Assembly: GCF_003721515.1 (NCBI RefSeq)
Contig: NZ_RJJD01000002.1
Span: 124,001-188,000 of the forward strand
Direction of reading: 5' to 3'
DNA from: Rufibacter latericius
GTDB lineage: Bacteria; Bacteroidota; Bacteroidia; Cytophagales; Hymenobacteraceae
Length of the DNA stretch: 64,000 bases
Each line of letters opens with the position of its first letter. Positions within the stretch are counted from its first letter, which is position 1. The notes under the pieces were generated by a model. It was not told the origin of the DNA. It worked only from the letters and a program-made list of their open reading frames with translations, and did not search any database. Position numbers and translations under genes: made by a program. This document shows positions 26,710 through 35,821 of the stretch, one piece after another.

Positions 26710-26745
26710 CTTTAAAGCTGGTTTTTAGAAACAATGCCTAAAACA
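26710..26745. repeat. dispersed intergenic palindrome copy
   Basis: TTTAAAGC...GTTTTTAGAAAC...GCCTAAAAC, between the sulfatase stop and its terminator. Confidence 0.45.
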
Positions 26746-26774
26746 ATATTTCACTGTTTACCAGCCAACAGCAA

Positions 26775-28649
26775 CTACTTCTTAAGGAAGTCTCCGAAAC
26801 TGGTTTGCATGTAGGCTTTTCCTTGCTCTATTTGTTTGTCTGACACACCTTTTTCGCGCAGGATTGGCTTTTTAGAAACATTGTCAAAGGTCACAGCGCC
26901 CTGCGGTGAAACCATCCCGAAACCATCGTTGAAGACATAAAAGGCAAAGGAATTAGCCTTGGCATCAAAAAGGTTCTTGCTCCAGGCAAACTGGTGGGTG
27001 GGAATTCCCATCTGCTGCAAAAGCGTAGGAACCAGGTCAGTTTGGGAACCGATGTTGGAGACAACGGTATCTTTTACGGCTAAAGCACCCCCCGTGAGCA
27101 GCAACGGAATTCTGAATTTGCTTGGGGCATCGTTCTGGTCTCCGCCGGGGAAATGGTGTCCGTGATCTGCCACCAGCACTACAAGGGTGTTTTGCCACCA
27201 GGGCATTTTCTTGGCGGCTGAAATGAATCGGCCCAAAGCCCAGTCGGTGTAGTGGAAGGAGTTCTTGAAACGGGTTTCCTCATCGTTTCCCGGGAACTTG
27301 GCCTGAACCGGAATGTCGTAGGGTTCGTGGCTGCTTAGGGTGTACACCGTGGTCAGGAAAGGCTGCTGAGGGTTCTGATGATCGGCTAAGACTTTGTCAA
27401 AGAGGATGTGGTCATGCACGCCCCATTTGGAGTTGTAATCCTCGCTATTGAAATCAGATTTCTCCAGCAGTTGGTCATATTGCCCATTAATGAGATACGA
27501 CTTAATGTTGGCAAAGGCTAACTCGCCTCCATAGTAATAGCTGGTTTGGTACCCCCGGCGTTTCAACTCGGAAGCCAGTTGGGGCAACCGCTCCGTCTTT
27601 TTAGGGGTTTTGATGATGGAGGTGGTGGTTTGCACCGGGTACCCACTCAGGAGCGCTACCATGCCTTTCTCGCTTCGGTCGCCGGCGGCATAGATGTTCT
27701 GGAACAGAATACCCTCTATGGCCAGGGCATTGAAGTTGGGAGTAACCTCTGGTGGTCCGCCTAACACCCCGATGAACTTGGCGGTGTAGCTTTCCAGAAT
27801 GATGAATAGCACGTTTGGTTTCTTCACCTTCAGCAAAGAAGGAACAGAATCGCTTTTGGGCTGGTAGAGTTCCTGCACCAGGGCCTGAGCCTGTTTTTCG
27901 TCTAAATATTGATAAGGGTTTTGGGTGTTATGGTTCTTCTTGATCAGTGAATGCATTACGTTCCAGGGCACGTTGACACCCGCATGGTTCGCGAATAGCT
28001 TGGAAGAGAAATACACATCACTCTGGTTTAGGGGAATCTGCTGCCATCCGCCTCTGATAGGAAGTACCAACAAAGCCACCAGAAAAAAGCTCACCAGCAA
28101 CTCGGCGGCCAGATGTTTCATTCCACGTTTTGGTGAGTTCTCCCACTTGCTTTTGATGAACCGGAACCCCAAAATTCCCAAAACCAGCAACAGCAGGAAC
28201 ATAAGAGCCAATAACCAGACCGGGGCCGATGCGGTAGAGGCCAGCATTTCGGCGGGCGTGTTCAGGTACTGCAGGGGCGTGGAATCCAGCCTGAACCCCC
28301 AGGCGGAGTATAGTTCCAGGTCAATGGTGATCAGTAACACCACTACCGGCAGCAAAACATAGGTGAAAACTGAGGCTATTTTCAAAAAGACCTGCTTTCT
28401 GAAAGCCACCTCATTTAAAAAGAGCAGAAAGGGGATCACACTCAGGTAGGCAGCAAAAGAGAGGTCCATCCGGAGACCGTACCAGAAAACTTTGGCCAAT
28501 TCAGCCCCTGTGAGGGTAGTAGCTTTGGTGTGTTGGTAAAAAAGGAAAAAGGCCCGGCATATCTCAAAGAAGAGGGTCCAGAAGAGAAAGTAGCTGATAG
28601 ATCGTAGAAGGATTCTTTTCACCCGGCAAATATACCGCTTGTAGGGCAT
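26775..28649 (-). CDS. LTA synthase family alkaline-phosphatase-superfamily membrane enzyme
   Basis: A membrane phospho- or ethanolamine-transferase-like protein. Five N-terminal helices (about residues 10-185) precede an extracytoplasmic sulfatase domain (about 260-560): KPNVLFIILESYTAKFIG (metal Glu), AGDRSEKGMVALLSGYPVQT (the Ser in DRSEKG lies where the LtaS nucleophile Thr is expected), WGVHDHILFD and LVVLVADHGHHFPGGD (metal Asp/His). A Gram-negative cell has no lipoteichoic acid, so the likely role is transfer of a head group onto an envelope glycan or lipid. ATG 28649 (624 residues) is chosen over the upstream TTG. Confidence 0.9.
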   Translation of the reverse strand: MPYKRYICRVKRILLRSISYFLFWTLFFEICRAFFLFYQHTKATTLTGAELAKVFWYGLRMDLSFAAYLSVIPFLLFLNEVAFRKQVFLKIASVFTYVLLPVVVLLITIDLELYSAWGFRLDSTPLQYLNTPAEMLASTASAPVWLLALMFLLLLVLGILGFRFIKSKWENSPKRGMKHLAAELLVSFFLVALLVLPIRGGWQQIPLNQSDVYFSSKLFANHAGVNVPWNVMHSLIKKNHNTQNPYQYLDEKQAQALVQELYQPKSDSVPSLLKVKKPNVLFIILESYTAKFIGVLGGPPEVTPNFNALAIEGILFQNIYAAGDRSEKGMVALLSGYPVQTTTSIIKTPKKTERLPQLASELKRRGYQTSYYYGGELAFANIKSYLINGQYDQLLEKSDFNSEDYNSKWGVHDHILFDKVLADHQNPQQPFLTTVYTLSSHEPYDIPVQAKFPGNDEETRFKNSFHYTDWALGRFISAAKKMPWWQNTLVVLVADHGHHFPGGDQNDAPSKFRIPLLLTGGALAVKDTVVSNIGSQTDLVPTLLQQMGIPTHQFAWSKNLFDAKANSFAFYVFNDGFGMVSPQGAVTFDNVSKKPILREKGVSDKQIEQGKAYMQTSFGDFLKK

Positions 28650-28807
28650 CTGCAAAAAAGAGGTATTTTCTATAAAGGGGTTTCTTGTGAAAGGGGGCTA
28701 TTTGGTTTTATGAGCATCTATTCTGATAAACTACTTCAAAATGAAGGGTGGTTTCTGGTAGTTTTAGCTTTATTTTTCAAAAAGTACCTTAAAAATGAGA
28801 GTGACTA

Positions 28808-28838
28808 CTTGAAAGTTGTTTTTCTCTCTGTACATTTG
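28808..28838 (+). promoter_or_regulatory. promoter of glutamine synthetase III
   Basis: CTTG at 28808-28811, 19 bp, then TACATTTG (28831-28838): both elements and the spacing fit the Bacteroidota consensus. The leader is about 25 nt. Confidence 0.65.
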
Positions 28839-28867
28839 GAGCAGATTCATTAAACCCATAAAAATTC

Positions 28868-31060
28868 ATGGCCATTCTTCGTTTTAAGGCGCTGGAGTTG
28901 GTAAACCAACGCGAGCCAGTAGAGGTGAAGCTACCTTCTGACAAAATCTCTGATTACTATGGATGTAACGTTTTCGGTCTGGAGGCCATGCGTTCAACGT
29001 TGGCAGGGGACTATTTCAAACGTCTGCAGTTTGCCATCAGAACCGGCAGCAAAGTAGACCGTAACCTGGCCGATGCCGTGGCCGGGGCCATGAAAACCTG
29101 GGCGTTAAGCCGCGGAGCTACCCACTACACCCACTGGTTTCAGCCATTAACCGGTGAAACCGCCGAGAAACACGACTCATTCTTTGACCTAAGCTCAGAC
29201 GGACGTGCCCTGGAAGTTTTTAAAGGTAGCGCCCTGGTTCAGCAGGAGCCAGATGCTTCTTCCTTCCCGAGCGGCGGTATCCGGAATACGTTTGAGGCCC
29301 GTGGCTATACCGCCTGGGACCCAACCTCTCCGGCCTTTATTATTGAAAATGCGGGTGCTAAGACCCTTTGTATCCCTACCATCTTCGTTTCCTATACCGG
29401 TGAGGCTCTTGACTTTAAAGCACCTTTGCTGAAAAGCTTGAACCTGGTAGAGAGAGCCGCCCTGGATGTTTGTCAGTACTTTGACAAAGACGTAACCAAG
29501 GTGACTACTACCTTAGGTATTGAGCAGGAGTATTTCCTGGTAGACCGTGCTTTGTACGAAGCCCGTCCTGACCTGGTGATGACCGGCAGAACCGTGTTCG
29601 GTCATGAGCCAGCCAAAGGCCAGCAGTTGGAAGACCACTACTTCGGAGCAATTCCCTCAAGAGTGCACGCCTTCATGATTGACTTCGAGGCGGAGTCGCA
29701 CAAGCTGGGAATTCCTTTGCGTACTCGTCACAACGAGGTGGCGCCAAACCAGTTTGAGTGTGCTCCTACGTTTGAAGAAGCCAACCTGGCCGTAGACCAT
29801 AACCAGTTGTTAATGGATATCTTAGACCGTGTTGCCGAGAAGCATCACTTTAAGGTATTGCTACACGAGAAACCTTACAAAGGCGTAAACGGAAGCGGCA
29901 AGCACAACAACTGGGCCCTGAGCACCGACACCGGCGTGAACCTGTTCGCCCCGGGCCGTCGTCCGAAAGAAAACCTGCAGTTCCTGACGTTCTTTATTAC
30001 CACTGTAAAGGCGGTTCACCGCTACGCGGATCTGCTGCGCGCCAGCATCGCCTCGGCCAGCAACGACCACCGTCTGGGCGCCAACGAAGCTCCTCCGGCA
30101 ATCATGTCAGTATTCGTTGGGAAGAAATTGACTGAGGTGCTGGATGAACTGGAGCGTACCGCTAAATTGCCGCTTGACAAAGGCGATAACGTGTACCTTA
30201 AACTGGGCATCGATAAGATCCCCGAAATCCTGTTGGACAACACCGACCGTAACCGTACCTCGCCTTTTGCCTTCACCGGTAACAAGTTTGAGTTCCGCGC
30301 GGTAGGTTCATCAGCTAACAGCTCCAACGCCATGACCACCCTCAACGCCATTGTGGCTGATCAGTTGATCGACTTCAAAAACAGCGTGGATGAGATGATG
30401 GCCCAAGGCAAGAAAAAAGAAGTGGCAATCATTGACGTGTTGCGCGAGTACGTGATCTCTTCCAAAGCCGTTCGTTTTGAAGGAAACGGCTATTCCAAAG
30501 AGTGGGAAGAAGAAGCAGAACGCCGTGGGTTGAGCAACATCCGCAAGACCCCTCAGGCTCTGGACAAATTGGTAGATGAGGTCTCTATGGGCATCTTCAC
30601 CAAGCACAACATCTTCAGCACACGCGAGTTACACGCCCGTCATGACATTTTGCTGGAAGACTACATCAAGCGGGTGCAGATTGAGGCTCGCGTGATGGGT
30701 GACCTGGCCATGAACCACATCATTCCAACCGCCATTGCTTACCAGACCAAATTGGTGGAGAACATCAAAGGTCTGCGCGACATTGGGCTGGAAGACAACG
30801 AATACACGCAAACCACGCTTGAAACCATCAAAACCATCTCCGGTCACTTGACTACCATCAAGACGAACGTAGATGCCATGGTTGAGAAACGCAAAGTGGC
30901 CAATAAGATTGAAGACACCCGCGAGCGGGCCATCATGTACACCGATGAAGTGCTTCCTTTCTTTGAGACCATCCGGTACAGCGTAGACAAACTTGAACTG
31001 ATTGTTGCCGATGAGCAATGGCCATTGGTGAAATACCGTGAAATGATGTTCCGTCATTAA
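28868..31060 (+). CDS. glnA: glutamine synthetase type III
   Basis: ATP-dependent formation of glutamine from glutamate and ammonia. At 730 residues it is the large GSIII (GlnN) type typical of Bacteroidota, with N-terminal VKLPSDKISDYYGCNVFGLE, the catalytic core TTLGIEQEYFLVDRALYE, GVNGSGKHNNWALSTDTGVN and TSPFAFTGNKFEFRAVGSSA, and a long helical C-terminal domain. It is monocistronic: its own promoter upstream and a strong terminator downstream. No PII gene is adjacent. Start ATG 28868. Confidence 0.97.
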   Translation: MAILRFKALELVNQREPVEVKLPSDKISDYYGCNVFGLEAMRSTLAGDYFKRLQFAIRTGSKVDRNLADAVAGAMKTWALSRGATHYTHWFQPLTGETAEKHDSFFDLSSDGRALEVFKGSALVQQEPDASSFPSGGIRNTFEARGYTAWDPTSPAFIIENAGAKTLCIPTIFVSYTGEALDFKAPLLKSLNLVERAALDVCQYFDKDVTKVTTTLGIEQEYFLVDRALYEARPDLVMTGRTVFGHEPAKGQQLEDHYFGAIPSRVHAFMIDFEAESHKLGIPLRTRHNEVAPNQFECAPTFEEANLAVDHNQLLMDILDRVAEKHHFKVLLHEKPYKGVNGSGKHNNWALSTDTGVNLFAPGRRPKENLQFLTFFITTVKAVHRYADLLRASIASASNDHRLGANEAPPAIMSVFVGKKLTEVLDELERTAKLPLDKGDNVYLKLGIDKIPEILLDNTDRNRTSPFAFTGNKFEFRAVGSSANSSNAMTTLNAIVADQLIDFKNSVDEMMAQGKKKEVAIIDVLREYVISSKAVRFEGNGYSKEWEEEAERRGLSNIRKTPQALDKLVDEVSMGIFTKHNIFSTRELHARHDILLEDYIKRVQIEARVMGDLAMNHIIPTAIAYQTKLVENIKGLRDIGLEDNEYTQTTLETIKTISGHLTTIKTNVDAMVEKRKVANKIEDTRERAIMYTDEVLPFFETIRYSVDKLELIVADEQWPLVKYREMMFRH

Positions 31061-31070
31061 TCTTCATTAC

Positions 31071-31118
31071 TTATAAATAAAAAGCCCCTGCCGAAACGCA
31101 GGGGCTTTTTATTTATAA
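31071..31118. terminator. terminator of glnA with a 21-bp perfect stem
   Basis: The arms 31071-31091 and 31098-31118 are perfectly complementary (core AAAAAGCCCCTGC) with loop CGAAAC. It is usable in both directions and also serves the converging unknown gene. Confidence 0.9.
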
Positions 31119-31183
31119 TCTGTTTAGGGCTTGTTTACGCGAAACGCCTCCTAAAACATCATTTCAGTTTAGAACCAACAACT

Positions 31184-31675
31184 TTAGATAAACAAGGCCT
31201 GATCCCCATCGGGCTTTTGGAGACCGGGAGCAAAATTCTTTCCTGCCTGCTGAATTCTGGATTTAATCTTTTCAACTGAGGGAATCTGTTGCCGCCACTC
31301 CTGTTCTTGCCACCAGGCCTGCATCTTTGGATTTTGGCGGGCAAGGTCATACACACGCTTCAACACAAAAGGCAGGAGTAAGCCAACCACGTTTGTCGCC
31401 AGGGCACCTCTAATGCCGAGGTGCAACATGAGTCGCACCAACAACATGTCTTTTAATTTATTTAGTAGCAACTTAGGGGCTTTCTCCTGAACTTGTCCTT
31501 TAAGTACCAGAAGCACATGTTGGGCATTGCCAGATTCCAGTTCTTTTTGAATCCATTGCTCCACGGTGTCGCGGGTAACCTGAATTGCCTTTGGGATCTG
31601 ACTTAACTTCAACCCGGCTTTGCGCAGCACCTGAACGGCAAACACATGGCTTCTCTGTAGAAAGGGGACGGGCAT
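31184..31675 (-). CDS. protein of unknown family, paralogue 1
   Basis: A 163-residue protein that I do not recognise. It is clearly related to the product of 32264-32746: RKAGLKLSQIPKAIQVTRDT here corresponds to RKAGMDKINIPDTIQLTRET there, then VEQWIQKELESGN to AETWLHQEMEQGN; both end in LLPFVLK / ILPFILK, then NPK.QAWW / NPM.RMWW and IKSRI. No signal peptide; residues 88-115 are hydrophobic (LGIRGALATNVVGLLLPFVL) and could be one membrane or buried helix. Start ATG 31675. Converges on glnA. Confidence 0.8.
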   Translation of the reverse strand: MPVPFLQRSHVFAVQVLRKAGLKLSQIPKAIQVTRDTVEQWIQKELESGNAQHVLLVLKGQVQEKAPKLLLNKLKDMLLVRLMLHLGIRGALATNVVGLLLPFVLKRVYDLARQNPKMQAWWQEQEWRQQIPSVEKIKSRIQQAGKNFAPGLQKPDGDQALFI

Positions 31676-31797
31676 ATGAATCGGTTTTTTTTGATGCTAC
31701 GGGTAAATAGGGGCTTTGTTCAAGGGCTCTGGCTTAACTCCTTCCAAGAGAAAACGTATCGAGGAAACAATCTTGTACGTTTCCAACCTGTACCCCA

Positions 31798-32172
31798 ATG
31801 GACTTTGATATCCCGGAATTTAAAAAGCGCTTAGATGCTGAACGCTTGAAGGGCAGTACCCCAGCCTCGGTAATCCAAACGGAAATTAGGCAAGCCGAAG
31901 ATGTAAAAGCAGGCTTGTCTGAGGAAAATGACCACGCCAGTGAGTTTGTGTCCGAGGCTATCAACCGCATTGACACCTACATCTTCCAGCTGCATGAACT
32001 TGCCCAGGACTTCAACCCGGCAGATTTTGAACTTGACCAGCAAACTTACCTGAAAGATAATGGCATTCACCAACGGATTGCGAACCGGATTGATCGCCTG
32101 AAAGAGCAGGGGGAAGCAAACGCTTCCACCGAAGATTCCCTGTTAAGAGAAGGTAACGCAAACCAGGAGTAA
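31798..32172 (+). CDS. small acidic helical protein of unknown family
   Basis: A 124-residue protein with no recognised domain. It is highly charged and predicted all-helical (ERLKGSTPASVIQTEIRQAE, SEFVSEAINRIDTYIFQLHE, GIHQRIANRIDRLKEQGEAN) without cysteine, signal peptide or membrane segment. It is encoded on the opposite strand between the two paralogous genes. Start ATG 31798. Function unknown. Confidence 0.65.
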   Translation: MDFDIPEFKKRLDAERLKGSTPASVIQTEIRQAEDVKAGLSEENDHASEFVSEAINRIDTYIFQLHELAQDFNPADFELDQQTYLKDNGIHQRIANRIDRLKEQGEANASTEDSLLREGNANQE

Positions 32173-32263
32173 TCCCAGGGAATTCGGTAGTCTTGGTCTG
32201 CTATAAATTTAGGCTTTGGTTTAAAGCCCTTTACGTTTTAACAGGCCTAAAACAGAAAAGGAA

Positions 32264-32746
32264 TCAGGCGAAAGCCCCGTTCTCAGAAGAGGAATTACCG
32301 GTAAAAGACTTACCCACCGTCCTGATTTTTGACTTGATTTCTTCTTTGCTGGGCAGGTGCTTGCGCAAGTCCATGGTTTCCCACCACATCCTGAACATGG
32401 GGTTTTTCTGCATCAGTTCCACCAGTAATTTCAGGATAAATGGTAAAATCACCTCCGCAGTTTTAGAAGCGGTGTTGTAATCCATTCCCATGCGAATGAT
32501 GTACTTGGCAACCACCATGTCTTTCAGTTCATCGAAGAGAAAGTGGGAGTCCTTGCCCAGGCAGTTGTCTTTCACCATCTGGGAAACCAGGGGAAGGTTG
32601 CCTTGTTCCATTTCCTGGTGAAGCCAGGTTTCGGCGGTTTCACGGGTTAGTTGAATGGTGTCGGGGATGTTGATCTTGTCCATTCCTGCCTTCCGGAGCA
32701 AAGCAGTTACCTGGCGTTGACTTTGGGATAAAAACAGTAGAGACAT
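32264..32746 (-). CDS. protein of unknown family, paralogue 2
   Basis: A 160-residue homologue of the product of 31184-31675, about the same length and aligned over nearly the whole sequence. The middle hydrophobic stretch is TAEVILPFILKLLVELMQ. The C-terminal region MFRMWWETMDLRKHLPSKEE and KSKIRTVGKSF repeats the pattern of paralogue 1. Start ATG 32746; a perfect inverted repeat GTAACA-GGTG-TGTTAC lies 37-52 bp upstream. Function unknown. Confidence 0.8.
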   Translation of the reverse strand: MSLLFLSQSQRQVTALLRKAGMDKINIPDTIQLTRETAETWLHQEMEQGNLPLVSQMVKDNCLGKDSHFLFDELKDMVVAKYIIRMGMDYNTASKTAEVILPFILKLLVELMQKNPMFRMWWETMDLRKHLPSKEEIKSKIRTVGKSFTGNSSSENGAFA

Positions 32747-33113
32747 AGTTGGTGTTGGTTTAGGTAAAGTTTTACGCCTTAAGTAACAGGTGTGTTACCC
32801 CTTTTTCTGGTTTTTAATGGTGCAGGTAAGATGTAAAACCAACTGGCGGGTTCTAAATAAGGCAAAAACCTTGAACTTACCTATCTCTAAGGCTTGATAA
32901 TGAGCTAGGTATCCTTTCTGAACCATAGATTTACTTGTTTTCCCAAGGTTTTCAGAAAACAAGCCTAAAAAGGCACAATTCCTTTTTAGACCGGGTAAAA
33001 GCTACCTTTTGGGTGGTATGCTGGAGGCTAGGATAGCAGTGCAGCTCAGAAAAACGTTGTACTTTTACAGAAGAAGGGCTGAACAAACTGGTTTAGCCCT
33101 TGGTTAAAGAAGT
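32747..33113. other. 367-bp divergent intergenic region
   Basis: Between paralogue 2 and ispG. Besides the inverted repeat at 32783-32798, it has a copy of the dispersed palindrome at 32943-32972 (CCAAGGTTTTCAGAAAAC then AAGCCTAAAAAG) and a near -7 box TACTTTTA at 33060-33067 for ispG, 47 bp before its start. No gene is seen. Confidence 0.4.
32783..32798. promoter_or_regulatory. inverted repeat upstream of paralogue 2
   Basis: GTAACA-GGTG-TGTTAC, a perfect 6-bp inverted repeat 37 bp before the ATG of the gene; possible operator. Confidence 0.35.
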
Positions 33114-35123
33114 ATGGAAACATTATTTCCCATGAACTCAGAATTCCTTTCCCTGGGCGGAATCTATTGTCCAAGTCTCACGAATTATACCCGAAGAATT
33201 TCCCGCGAAGTGCGCATCGGGGAGGTTGCCATGGGTGGTGATAATCCCATCAGGGTTCAATCCATGACCACGGTAGACACCATGGACACGATGGGTTCTG
33301 TAGAACAGGTCATCCGGATGGTGGAGGCCGGTTGCGAGTACGTGCGCATTACCGCGCCCAGCGTGAAAGAGGCCGAGAACCTGGGCAACATCAAGAAAGA
33401 ACTCCGCGCCCGGGGCTATTCCGTTCCGCTCATCGCAGACATTCACTTCACGCCCAATGCCGCCGAACTGGCTGCCCGTCTGGTGGAGAAAGTGCGCGTG
33501 AACCCCGGAAATTACGCTGACAAAAAGAAATTTCAGACCATAGAATACACAGATGCCACGTATCAGGCCGAGCTGGACCGGATACGTGAACGCTTTACGC
33601 CGCTGGTGAACATCTGTAAAGAGTACGGTACCGCCATGCGCATTGGCACAAACCACGGTTCTTTGTCTGACCGCATTCTCAGCCGCTACGGCGACACCCC
33701 GCTGGGGATGGTGGAAAGCGCTTTGGAGTTCCTGCGTATCTGCGAGGACCTGAACTATTATGATGTGGTGCTTTCCATGAAAGCCAGCAATACCCAAGTG
33801 ATGGTGCAGGCTTACCGCTTGCTGGTGCAGAAATTGGAGGAGGAAGGCCTACAACCTTATCCGCTTCACTTGGGCGTGACGGAGGCCGGGGAGGGCGAAG
33901 ACGGAAGAATAAAATCTGCCGTGGGCATTGGTACGTTGCTGGAAGATGGGTTAGGGGACACCGTGCGCGTTTCATTGACCGAGGCTCCTGAGTTGGAAGC
34001 TCCGGTTGCTAAAATGTTGATTGACCGGTACGCCACTCGTGCCGGACATACCCCTATCAAACCCATTTGCAACTTACCTTATAATCCAATTCAGTACCAC
34101 CGGCGCGAAACGCGCGAGGTATTGAACCTGGGCGGCCATAACGTGCCCCGCGTAGTAGCAGATTTAAGCCGTTTGGAGGAAATCACTTACGAAGACCTTC
34201 GGCCGGTAGGCCATATTTATTCGGTGTCGCTAGACAAGTTCCACATGTCTGACCAGGGCGCTGATTACGTGTACACCGGCAGTTCACCCATTTCGTTTAT
34301 GTTGCCCAACGGCCTGAAGGAGATTGTGGATTATACCGCCTGGCTGGAGGCCGAACAGCGCGAAGACCGCTATCCGCTGTACACCACCGTGCAGTTTGAG
34401 ACCGCCGGAACCTGGCACCCGCAGCTGAACTTCATTCAGGTGTCCTTGGGCCAGTTAACGAACGATTTCATAGAAACGCTTCATAATCGGCCGGATGTGG
34501 TGTTGATCCTGGAAACGGAAAACGAGCACGCCATGCCCGAGCAGCGCAAAGCCTTCATCCGGCTCATGAACCAGCAGCAACCGGTACCGGTGATCGTGAA
34601 GCGTTCCTTCGAAGACCTCACCGATGAGCAAGTGCAGCTTTACGCCGCCACCGATGTAGGCGGGTTGCTCATTGACGGTTTCGGGGATGGCGTTCTGTTA
34701 AGCACCCAGGATCTGAGTTACCGTACCAAAGAAGAATGGGGTTATACCCTGGAAGGCCTGAACAAACTTGCCTTCGGGATTCTACAGGCGGCCCGCACGC
34801 GCATGAGCAAAACCGAGTACATCAGTTGCCCTAGCTGCGGACGTACCTTATTTGACCTTCAGGAAACTACAGCCATGATCCGCAAACGCACCGACCACTT
34901 AAAAGGCGTGAAGATAGGCATCATGGGCTGCATCGTGAACGGGCCCGGTGAAATGGCCGATGCCGATTATGGTTACGTGGGCGTGGGCAAAGGCAAAATT
35001 GCCTTGTACCGCGGACAAACGGTCATTAAGAAATCGGTTCCTGAGGAGCGGGCGGTAGATGAATTGATCGAGTTGATCCGGGAAGACGGGAATTGGAATG
35101 AGCCGGTAGGGGCAGAGATATAA
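33114..35123 (+). CDS. ispG: 4-hydroxy-3-methylbut-2-enyl-diphosphate synthase IspG, long form
   Basis: [4Fe-4S] enzyme of the MEP isoprenoid pathway that turns MEcPP into HMBPP. 669 residues is the long form with an insert between the TIM-barrel and the iron-sulfur domain, as in plants and Bacteroidota. The barrel begins with MGGDNPIRVQSMTTVDTMDT and includes VPLIADIHFTPNAAELAARL. The cluster domain has SCPSCGRTLFDL and KIGIMGCIVNGPGEMADADY. The pathway supplies precursors for carotenoids (compare the CrtA and CrtI-like genes). Start ATG 33114; the DUF6728-type gene follows 87 bp later. Confidence 0.96.
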   Translation: METLFPMNSEFLSLGGIYCPSLTNYTRRISREVRIGEVAMGGDNPIRVQSMTTVDTMDTMGSVEQVIRMVEAGCEYVRITAPSVKEAENLGNIKKELRARGYSVPLIADIHFTPNAAELAARLVEKVRVNPGNYADKKKFQTIEYTDATYQAELDRIRERFTPLVNICKEYGTAMRIGTNHGSLSDRILSRYGDTPLGMVESALEFLRICEDLNYYDVVLSMKASNTQVMVQAYRLLVQKLEEEGLQPYPLHLGVTEAGEGEDGRIKSAVGIGTLLEDGLGDTVRVSLTEAPELEAPVAKMLIDRYATRAGHTPIKPICNLPYNPIQYHRRETREVLNLGGHNVPRVVADLSRLEEITYEDLRPVGHIYSVSLDKFHMSDQGADYVYTGSSPISFMLPNGLKEIVDYTAWLEAEQREDRYPLYTTVQFETAGTWHPQLNFIQVSLGQLTNDFIETLHNRPDVVLILETENEHAMPEQRKAFIRLMNQQQPVPVIVKRSFEDLTDEQVQLYAATDVGGLLIDGFGDGVLLSTQDLSYRTKEEWGYTLEGLNKLAFGILQAARTRMSKTEYISCPSCGRTLFDLQETTAMIRKRTDHLKGVKIGIMGCIVNGPGEMADADYGYVGVGKGKIALYRGQTVIKKSVPEERAVDELIELIREDGNWNEPVGAEI

Positions 35124-35210
35124 GGAATATATTCGGTCTTGGGTAAATCATTCCGCTCTTAAGATTGTTCTCATACTATAAAGACGTTCACTAACCTGTA
35201 GATACAAGAT

Positions 35211-35381
35211 ATGAAAGGCCTTTTTGATTTCACTGAAGTGGCAACCTATTTCTTCCGGAAGAAAGACCCTAACCGTAAAACCAACTTCAACCTGCGCACC
35301 ATGCACACCATCAACAAGGTGTCTATGCTGATGTTCCTGTGCGGTCTGGTGTACCTGGTGATTAAACTGATGACGCGTTAA
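35211..35381 (+). CDS. small membrane protein, DUF6728-like
   Basis: A 56-residue protein: MKGLFDFTEVATYFFRKKDP, a basic stretch NRKTNFNLRTMHTINK, and a C-terminal membrane helix (VSMLMFLCGLVYLVIKLMTR). It resembles a small Bacteroidota family (DUF6728) from memory of its pattern. It begins at ATG 35211 and ends before a strong terminator; the gap to ispG is 87 bp, so co-transcription is possible. Function unknown. Confidence 0.8.
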   Translation: MKGLFDFTEVATYFFRKKDPNRKTNFNLRTMHTINKVSMLMFLCGLVYLVIKLMTR

Positions 35382-35406
35382 TCTTCTCCTGAAGATTTTT
35401 GATACA

Positions 35407-35447
35407 AAAGAGCCATCTGCCTTTCTTGGGCAGGTGGCTCTTTTTCT
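35407..35447 (+). terminator. terminator after the small membrane protein gene
   Basis: Arms AAAGAGCCATCTGCC and GGCAGGTGGCTCTTT, with one G-T pair and a 7-nt loop, followed by TTTC. Confidence 0.85.
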
Positions 35448-35461
35448 TTACCTTCCCACCC

Positions 35462-35815
35462 ATGAACATAGAGGAATTAAGAGAGTATTGCCTCAGCAAA
35501 CCACACGTAGAAGAAACCCTTCCTTTTGACCAGGATACGCTGGTCTTCAAAGTGGCTGGTAAAATGTTTGCCCTGTGCAGTTTGTCTAATTACGCCGGCG
35601 GAGTGGCGCTTAAATGCGACCCAGAGCGAGCCGTTGAGCTTAGAGAGCAATATCCGGCCATTCAGGAAGGTTACCACATGAGCAAAAAACATTGGAATAC
35701 CATTTTGCCGGAGGCTTTTCTGCCCATGGGACTGATGACCGAACTCATTGACCATTCCTATGACTTGGTAGTGGCCGGTTTGCCGAAGAAGGTAAAGCTG
35801 GAGTTAGTTTTTTAA
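35462..35815 (+). CDS. MmcQ/YjbR family DNA-binding-fold protein
   Basis: A 117-residue protein of the MmcQ/YjbR family (CyaY-like fold). Motifs: MNIEELREYCLSKPHVEETL, PFDQDTLVFKVAGKMFAL, GGVALKCDPERAVELRE and YHMSKKHWNTI. A DNA-binding role is suggested for the fold but not shown for this group. ATG 35462 is chosen; upstream codons would read through the terminator hairpin. It lies between two terminators and is probably monocistronic. Confidence 0.9.
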   Translation: MNIEELREYCLSKPHVEETLPFDQDTLVFKVAGKMFALCSLSNYAGGVALKCDPERAVELREQYPAIQEGYHMSKKHWNTILPEAFLPMGLMTELIDHSYDLVVAGLPKKVKLELVF

Positions 35816-35821
35816 GGAAAA

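Noticed and set aside
31734-31976. 80-codon minus-strand frame
   Set aside because: Antisense to the 124-residue gene; no support.
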